From NCBI RefSeq assembly GCF_042666435.1, contig NZ_JBHTDC010000002.1, forward strand, positions 682,001-746,000: 64,000 nucleotides of DNA, read 5' to 3'. Positions 57,702 to 64,000 of the stretch are shown in pieces. The first letter of the stretch is position 1. Every line of letters begins with the position of its first letter. The stretch is from Allosphingosinicella sp042666435 (GTDB lineage: Bacteria > Pseudomonadota > Alphaproteobacteria > Sphingomonadales > Sphingomonadaceae). The notes under the pieces are model-generated. The model was given only the letters and a program-made list of their open reading frames with translations. It had not been told where the DNA came from and did no database searches. The translations under genes were made by a program, and so were the position numbers.

Positions 57702-58892
57702 TTACTTCGTGATCGTCGCGACAACCCCCGCGCCGACCGTGCGGCCGCCTTCGCGAATGGCGAAGCGCAGGCCCTGGTCCATGGCGATGGGAGCGATCAG
57801 CTTGACGCCCAGGTTCACATTGTCGCCGGGCATGACCATCTCGGTGCCTTCCGGCAGAACCACTTCGCCCGTCACGTCGGTCGTGCGGAAGTAGAATTGC
57901 GGACGGTAGTTGGCGAAGAACGGCGTGTGACGGCCGCCTTCGTCCTTCGAGAGGACATAGACCTCGGCCGAGAAGTCGGTGTGCGGCGTGATCGAGCCGG
58001 GCTTGGACAGAACCTGCCCACGCTCGACCTCTTCACGGCCGACGCCGCGGATGAGCGCGCCGATATTGTCGCCGGCCTGGCCCTGATCGAGCAGCTTGCG
58101 GAACATCTCGACGCCGGTGACGACGGTCTTCTTGGTGTCCTTGATGCCGACGATCTCGACTTCCTCGCCGACCTTGACGATGCCGGTCTCGACGCGGCCG
58201 GTGACGACGGTGCCGCGGCCCGAGATCGAGAACACGTCCTCGATCGGCATCAGGAACGGCCTGTCGAGCGGACGCTCGGGCTGCGGGATGTAGCTGTCGA
58301 CGGCCTTCATCAGCTCGAGGATGGCGTCGTGGCCGATCTTGGCATCGCCGTCTTCGAGCGCGGCCAAAGCCGAACCCTTGATGACGGGGATGTCGTCGCC
58401 CGGGAAATCATAGGACGAGAGAAGCTCGCGGATTTCGAGCTCGACGAGCTCGAGCAGCTCCTCGTCATCGACCTGGTCGACCTTGTTCATGAACACGACG
58501 AGCGCCGGAACGCCGACCTGGCGGGCCAGCAGGATGTGCTCGCGGGTCTGCGGCATCGGGCCATCGGCGGCCGACACCACCAGGATGCCGCCGTCCATCT
58601 GCGCGGCGCCGGTGATCATGTTCTTCACATAATCGGCGTGGCCCGGGCAATCGACGTGCGCATAGTGGCGGGCCTCGGTCTCATATTCGACGTGGGCCGT
58701 CGAGATGGTGATGCCGCGCTCGCGCTCCTCGGGAGCCTTGTCGATATTGGCGTAGCTGGTGAAGGTCGCGCCGCCGGTCTCGGCGAGGACCTTGGTGATC
58801 GCCGCCGTCAGCGACGTCTTGCCATGGTCGACGTGACCGATGGTGCCGATGTTGCAATGCGGTTTCGTCCGCTCAAACTTAGCTTTCGCCAT
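57702..58892 (-). CDS. tuf: Elongation factor Tu
   Basis: A 396-residue GTPase that brings aminoacyl-tRNA to the ribosome. GTP motifs are GHVDHGKT (G1), VDCPGHADYVKNMI (G3) and MNKVDQVDDEE (G4, NKVD). The switch region REGITI-like RERGITISTAHVEYE is intact. It lies 43 bp downstream of fusA in the normal str order. Only one tuf copy is in the window. Confidence 0.99.
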   Translation of the reverse strand: MAKAKFERTKPHCNIGTIGHVDHGKTSLTAAITKVLAETGGATFTSYANIDKAPEERERGITISTAHVEYETEARHYAHVDCPGHADYVKNMITGAAQMDGGILVVSAADGPMPQTREHILLARQVGVPALVVFMNKVDQVDDEELLELVELEIRELLSSYDFPGDDIPVIKGSALAALEDGDAKIGHDAILELMKAVDSYIPQPERPLDRPFLMPIEDVFSISGRGTVVTGRVETGIVKVGEEVEIVGIKDTKKTVVTGVEMFRKLLDQGQAGDNIGALIRGVGREEVERGQVLSKPGSITPHTDFSAEVYVLSKDEGGRHTPFFANYRPQFYFRTTDVTGEVVLPEGTEMVMPGDNVNLGVKLIAPIAMDQGLRFAIREGGRTVGAGVVATITK

Positions 58893-58935
58893 TTTGCCTT
58901 ACCCTCGTCTTTCTTGACCTAAAATCGCCGCCCGA

Positions 58936-61011
<2,076 letters not shown>

Positions 61012-61070
61012 GACTTGTCTCCAGGCAGGGCCGCCAACCTTCCATGGTCAGCGCCCGGCGTTGATTTCTA

Positions 61071-61541
61071 TTACCAGCGGTAGTGCGAGAAGGCGCGGTT
61101 GGCTTCCGCCATGCGGTGCGTGTCTTCGCGCTTCTTGACCGCGTTGCCGCGATTGTTGGCGGCGTCCATCAGCTCGCCCGACAGGCGCGCCGACATCGTG
61201 TTCTCGCTGCGCGCGCGGGCGGCGGCGATCAGCCAGCGTATGGCCAGCGCCTGGGCGCGCTCGGTGCGCACCTCGACGGGAACCTGGTAGGTCGCGCCGC
61301 CGACGCGGCGGCTGCGGACCTCGATGCCCGGCTTGATGTTGTTCAGCGCGTCGTGGAACACGCCGATCGGCTCGCGCTTGGCGCGGGTCTCGACGGTCTC
61401 GAGCGCGCCGTAGACGATGCCCTCGGCGGTCGACTTCTTGCCGTCGAGCATCACCGAGTTCATGAACTTGGACAGGACCAGATCGCCATATTTGGGATCG
61501 GGCAGGATTTCGCGCTTCTCTGGGCGGCGGCGACGTGACAT
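61071..61541 (-). CDS. rpsG: 30S ribosomal protein S7
   Basis: A 156-residue S7, standard length. It begins SRRRRPEKREILPDPKYGDL and contains GVFHDALNNIKPGIEVRSRR and GGATYQVPVEVRTERAQALA, ending MAEANRAFSHYRW. It nucleates the head of the small subunit and in E. coli represses the str operon. The 203-bp gap to rpsL holds a palindromic repeat. Confidence 0.99.
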   Translation of the reverse strand: MSRRRRPEKREILPDPKYGDLVLSKFMNSVMLDGKKSTAEGIVYGALETVETRAKREPIGVFHDALNNIKPGIEVRSRRVGGATYQVPVEVRTERAQALAIRWLIAAARARSENTMSARLSGELMDAANNRGNAVKKREDTHRMAEANRAFSHYRW

Positions 61542-61604
61542 CAGATCAAAACCTTTTTCTCTTCAGCCTGGTCCGGAACCTGTCCGGGGCTTACTTTCTT
61601 GTTT

Positions 61605-61738
61605 CGTCATCCCGGACTTGATCCGGGATCCATCTAGACCCCGGCCTTCAGCTTCGCTGAAGTTTACCCTGAGCGCCTGCTTGCAGGCAGTCGATGGGCC
61701 GGGGTGACTCCGCGCGTCCCCGGATCAAGTCCGGGGCC
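61605..61738. repeat. Palindromic repeat, family R4, between rpsL and rpsG
   Basis: tcccggacttgatccggga on the left and ccccggatcaagtccgggg on the right form hairpins and pair with each other; an inner cttcagcttcgctgaag hairpin lies between. It is the longest repeat in the window and sits inside the str operon. Confidence 0.82.
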
Positions 61739-61744
61739 ACTGGG

Positions 61745-62116
61745 TCACTTCGGACGCTTGGCGCCGTATTTGGAACGCGACTGGCGACGGTCCTTGACAC
61801 CCTGGGTGTCGAGCACGCCGCGCAGCACGTGGTAGCGCACGCCCGGCAGATCGCGGACGCGGCCGCCGCGGATGAGGACGACGCTATGCTCCTGGAGGTT
61901 GTGGCCCTCGCCGGGAATGTAGCTGATCACCTCGCGCTGGTTGGTGAGGCGGACCTTGGCCACCTTCCTGAGCGCCGAGTTGGGCTTCTTCGGGGTCGTC
62001 GTATAGACGCGGGTGCAGACGCCGCGCTTCTGCGGGTTCGCCTCCATCGCGGGAACTTTCGAGCGCTCTTTCTGCGGCTCGCGACCCTTGCGGATCAGCT
62101 GATTGATCGTCGGCAT
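61745..62116 (-). CDS. rpsL: 30S ribosomal protein S12 (Arg at position 88)
   Basis: A 123-residue S12, ATG 62116 (MPTINQLIRKGREPQKERSK). The decoding-centre segments are TTTPKKPNSALRKV, with Lys43, and GGRVRDLPGVRYHVLRG. At residue 88, where E. coli and most bacteria have Lys (GGRVKDLPG), this protein has Arg (codon CGC, 61853-61855). Lys-to-Arg at this residue is an established streptomycin-resistance change in E. coli and mycobacteria. It is the first gene of the ribosomal run in this window. Confidence 0.99.
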   Translation of the reverse strand: MPTINQLIRKGREPQKERSKVPAMEANPQKRGVCTRVYTTTPKKPNSALRKVAKVRLTNQREVISYIPGEGHNLQEHSVVLIRGGRVRDLPGVRYHVLRGVLDTQGVKDRRQSRSKYGAKRPK

Positions 62117-62491
62117 GAAGCCCTTCACCTTAAGTTACTTTACTGCAACGCAAAAATGCACAAACGCCCCGGCGGCCAAATTGGCCCCCCAGGCCTTCGC
62201 ATACGCGCAGCAATGTTCAAGCTCTTCGCCCGTCTCAGGCAGCGTCTGGTCTGTTAGCAACCACCACCAGCCCCGGGCAGGGGCGGCCTATAGCGGCGAG
62301 TCCCCTGGGGGTCAACGGGGGAAGTGGCCAGGCGAGCCGCTGGTCACCGCCCAGGGCGCCGGCCTCTTCCACCGCCAGCCGCCGACCGCCCGTTGGGACT
62401 GGCAAACAGAAAAGCGGACGAAGCAAACGGAACGACCAGCATCGGGCGAAATCGCGACTGCGACGCGACACTGGCGCGCGAGCTGTCATAT

Positions 62492-62513
62492 CAATTGAAT
62501 ATTGTGTCCCCGG
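62492..62513. repeat. Short repeat GGGGACACAATATTCAATT (minus strand), copy 1
   Basis: Plus strand reads caattgaatattgtgtcccc. Near-identical copy at 62634-62655 and a weaker one at 63491-63510. The first two flank the transposase remnant. Confidence 0.75.
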
Positions 62514-62604
62514 AACCACCGCGAAGAAGACCGGCTGCCGCCGGTTGCCGCGCTGGGTGACGGGGTGGGGACGCCGGGGCGACGATGCGCGCGAGACGGG
62601 CCAT
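62514..62604 (-). pseudogene. Remnant of a REP-associated (IS200-like, RAYT) transposase N-terminus
   Basis: From ATG 62604 the minus strand reads MARLARIVAP, then in a second frame GVP, then in a third frame VTQRGNRRQPVFFA, ending near 62514. Joined together this resembles the N-terminus of REP-associated tyrosine transposases, which start MARLARxVxPGxPHHVTQRGN. Two frameshifts and loss of everything after about residue 30 show it is dead. The sequence runs straight into the short repeat at 62492-62513, so an internal deletion joined the gene start to the far end of the element. Confidence 0.7.
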
Positions 62605-62633
62605 GCGGCGAGCCTAGGCGTCGCGGAATGCCG

Positions 62634-62655
62634 GGAATTGAGTATCGTGTCCCCG
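62634..62655. repeat. Short repeat GGGGACACGATACTCAATT (minus strand), copy 2
   Basis: Plus strand reads gaattgagtatcgtgtcccc. It stands just upstream of the transposase remnant start and matches copy 1 in direct orientation with three differences. Confidence 0.75.
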
Positions 62656-62706
62656 CCCCCGTGTCCCCGCCCCCCAGTGAAAGTTCAACCGTCAAACGGC
62701 TGGGAA

Positions 62707-63273
62707 TCACTGGGCGACGGTCGGCTGGACATATTTCTGCATCACGCCCGTTTCGACGAGGGCGGCGAGGTGTGCCGTGAAGGCTGCGTTCAACATCTGA
62801 TCGAGCCCGTTCATCGCGAATTTGGCTTGCTCGCCTCGGCCTGTGGTGGTGAGGGTTTCCACTGTCTTCCCGTCCGCGCGGTCGTAGATCTGCCATTCTG
62901 CCTTGACCGAATAGTCGCATTTGTAGCCGTTGACCGAGGAGCAGAGATTCATGCTCACCGGGCGAAGGGTCACCCCTATCATATAATCGGCCTTGTTCTT
63001 GTCATCTTCGCTCGCGAACATGTTGCTGGAGGTACTGACGACGGTGAAACCGGCCGACTTCATCCGCCCGGTGAATAAGTTGTCGAAGCGCTCGTAGTCC
63101 TGCGTCTTCTTCTCCTTGGGAAGCGTGACGGTGCTCGGAAAAACACAGAGCGTGCCGCCCTTCACCCTGGCCGTCGCCTCCGACGTTTCGGTATCGAGAA
63201 TGACCTTGCTGAGCTGCAAGGTTTTGGTCCCCTCAGGAATGCCCTGCGCAGCGACCGGTCCGGACAGCAGCAT
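62707..63273 (-). CDS. Secreted protein of unknown function; signal-peptide frame apparently broken
   Basis: As read, a 188-residue protein from ATG 63273 starting MLLSGPVAAQGIPEGTKTLQ, with only a partial signal peptide. Upstream, ATG 63302 has a strong aagggggaa ribosome-binding site but is in another frame. Removing one A from the AAAA run just after it would give MKRVFTAFCGMLLSGPVAAQ, a full signal peptide running into this frame. So either the gene carries a one-base insertion or the sequence has an error. The mature part has three cysteines and no domain I recognise; the NADYMIGVTLRPVSMNL-like stretch and VKAEWQIYDRADGKTVETLT look like a periplasmic beta-rich domain. Function unknown. 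Confidence 0.7.
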   Translation of the reverse strand: MLLSGPVAAQGIPEGTKTLQLSKVILDTETSEATARVKGGTLCVFPSTVTLPKEKKTQDYERFDNLFTGRMKSAGFTVVSTSSNMFASEDDKNKADYMIGVTLRPVSMNLCSSVNGYKCDYSVKAEWQIYDRADGKTVETLTTTGRGEQAKFAMNGLDQMLNAAFTAHLAALVETGVMQKYVQPTVAQ

Positions 63274-63490
63274 GCCGCAGAAAGCAGTGAAAACTCGTTT
63301 TCATGTAAATTCCCCCTTGTAGAGGGCTCAGCCTAATCGCCCCGAAAATCCAGCGCCAGAGGGTGCGATTGCTGGCTCTTCTCGTCGCGAACCATGATGC
63401 GGAGGAGGTGCGCAGTGCAGACGGACGGGAAGCTGCCATGTCGCGCTCCTCCGAGTGGGCGGGCCAGGTGGGGAAGCCGGAGCATTGATT

Positions 63491-63510
63491 ATATACTGTC
63501 CCCAATTAAG
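63491..63510. repeat. Short repeat, weak copy 3 of the GGGGACA type
   Basis: Plus strand atatactgtccccaattaag resembles the copies at 62492 and 62634 around tgtcccc. It lies in the 266-bp gap between the secreted-protein gene and the cupin gene, where no other feature is seen. Confidence 0.4.
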
Positions 63511-63539
63511 TTTGGAGTGGGAACGCGCGGTCGCCGCGC

Positions 63540-63941
63540 CTATTCCGTCGTCTCGCCGTCCCAATGGTCGTTGTCCTGGTCGCGGGTCGCCTGGGCCTTG
63601 TCCTTGTGGACGACGCCGTCTTTATGCTCGGGCGGGCCGTATAGGGTGTAGAAGCGCAAGGGGGCATCGCCGGTGTTGACGACATTGTGGCGGGCGCCGG
63701 CGGGGACGATGACGGCGAAATCGTCCTTAACCTTGTTCGCGGTGCCGTCGATGCGGACCTCGCCCTGCCCCTCCTCGATGCGGAAGAACTGGTCGCGGTC
63801 GTCATGCACCTCCTCGCCAATCTCTTCGCCGGGCTTCAAGGTCATCAGCACGAGCTGGAGATGCTTCCCCGTATAGAGAACGCGCCGGAAATCGTCGTTA
63901 CCGGTCGTCACCCGCTCGATATCGTCGCAATAGCCCTTCAT
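63540..63941 (-). CDS. Cupin-domain protein
   Basis: A 133-residue single-domain cupin. ATG 63941 is chosen because GAGGGAGCG precedes it. Cupin motif 1 is LKPGEEIGEEVHDDRDQFFR-like (His and Asp/Gln plus Glu in IEEGQGEV), and motif 2 is VPAGARHNVVNTG with His. The metal site looks largely intact. The C-terminus is charged (HKDKAQATRDQDNDHWDGE). Such small cupins include mannose-6-phosphate isomerase-like and ectoine synthase-like proteins; no specific reaction can be named. The gene stands alone at the window edge. Confidence 0.85.
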   Translation of the reverse strand: MKGYCDDIERVTTGNDDFRRVLYTGKHLQLVLMTLKPGEEIGEEVHDDRDQFFRIEEGQGEVRIDGTANKVKDDFAVIVPAGARHNVVNTGDAPLRFYTLYGPPEHKDGVVHKDKAQATRDQDNDHWDGETTE

Positions 63942-64000
63942 CGCTCGCTCCCTCGTCGTCCGCACCTTCAATACCTCAACCGCGCTACACCCTTCGGGTT

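Larger units (their letters stand above)
62117..62706. other. Gene-free region upstream of rpsL with transposase debris
   Basis: The first part (62117-62300) is the leader and probable promoter region of rpsL; it includes a ggccaa-a-ttggcc dyad at 62174-62186. From about 62300 to 62706 no credible gene is seen: it holds two copies of a GGGGACAC(A/G)ATA(T/C)TCAATT repeat (minus-strand reading) and, between them, a decayed start of a REP-associated transposase gene. Confidence 0.75.

Noticed and set aside
63233..63302. A separate small gene from ATG 63302 with a strong ribosome-binding site
   Set aside because: Its 23-residue product ends inside the next gene and its first part makes sense only as the signal peptide of that gene in a shifted frame.

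Overview
The window looks like a chromosomal segment of a high-GC alphaproteobacterium, most likely a member of the Sphingomonadales. The reasons are the combined str/S10/spc/alpha ribosomal gene order on one strand, the TonB-dependent receptor beside a large oxygenase cluster, frequent GTG starts with 4-bp stop/start overlaps, and dispersed GC-rich palindromic repeats such as CTTCGACAGGCTCAG. Species cannot be fixed from this text alone.

Left part (1-39602): a catabolic supercluster for a hydrophobic or aromatic/alicyclic compound. It holds five Rieske oxygenase large subunits (1-1053, 7431-8762, 27450-28829, 31800-33158, 33155-34510). One shared electron-transfer set follows: a Rieske ferredoxin, an adrenodoxin-type [2Fe-2S] ferredoxin and a flavoprotein reductase (35556-38657). 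Around these lie CoA-pathway genes: thioesterase, MaoC hydratase, acyl-CoA dehydrogenase, class III CoA-transferase, AMP-forming CoA ligase, two crotonases, a thiolase, and a thiolase-like/DUF35 pair. There are also four SDRs, a KstD/fumarate-reductase-like flavoprotein, a thiamine-dependent E1alpha/E1beta/E2 set without E3, a PQQ dehydrogenase fused to cytochrome c, and many small NTF2-like, VOC, ABM, ThuA and AhpD-type proteins. A TonB receptor (24181-26700) probably imports the substrate.

The strongest unexplained signal is an 18-bp dyad, AAACA-N2-CATG-N2-TGTTT, found in eight variants in seven intergenic regions of the catabolic part. Two copies flank the start of the only local regulator, a TetR-family gene at 10480-11148. 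This suggests one regulator controlling the whole cluster as a multi-operon regulon. A separate 21-bp perfect palindrome lies in front of the TonB receptor gene.

Middle (39736-40821) is recF, followed to the right by housekeeping genes on the minus strand. Read in the direction of transcription (right to left) they are rpsL, rpsG, fusA, tuf, rpsJ, rplC, rplD, rplW, rplB, rpsS, rplV, rpsC, rplP, rpmC, rpsQ, rplN, rplX, rplE, rpsN, rpsH, rplF, rplR, rpsE, rpmD, rplO, secY, adk, a secreted SRPBCC protein, gdhA, rpsM, rpsK and rpoA. Oddities are an Arg-Gly-rich N-terminal extension on S5, an acidic C-terminal extension on L3, Arg88 in S12 (a known streptomycin-resistance residue elsewhere), two non-ribosomal genes between adk and rpsM, no rplQ after rpoA, and palindromic repeats in several intergenic gaps of the operon.

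Right end (62117-64000) holds the rpsL upstream region, a decayed REP-associated transposase remnant between short repeats, a secreted protein of unknown function whose signal-peptide frame appears broken by one base, and a cupin protein.
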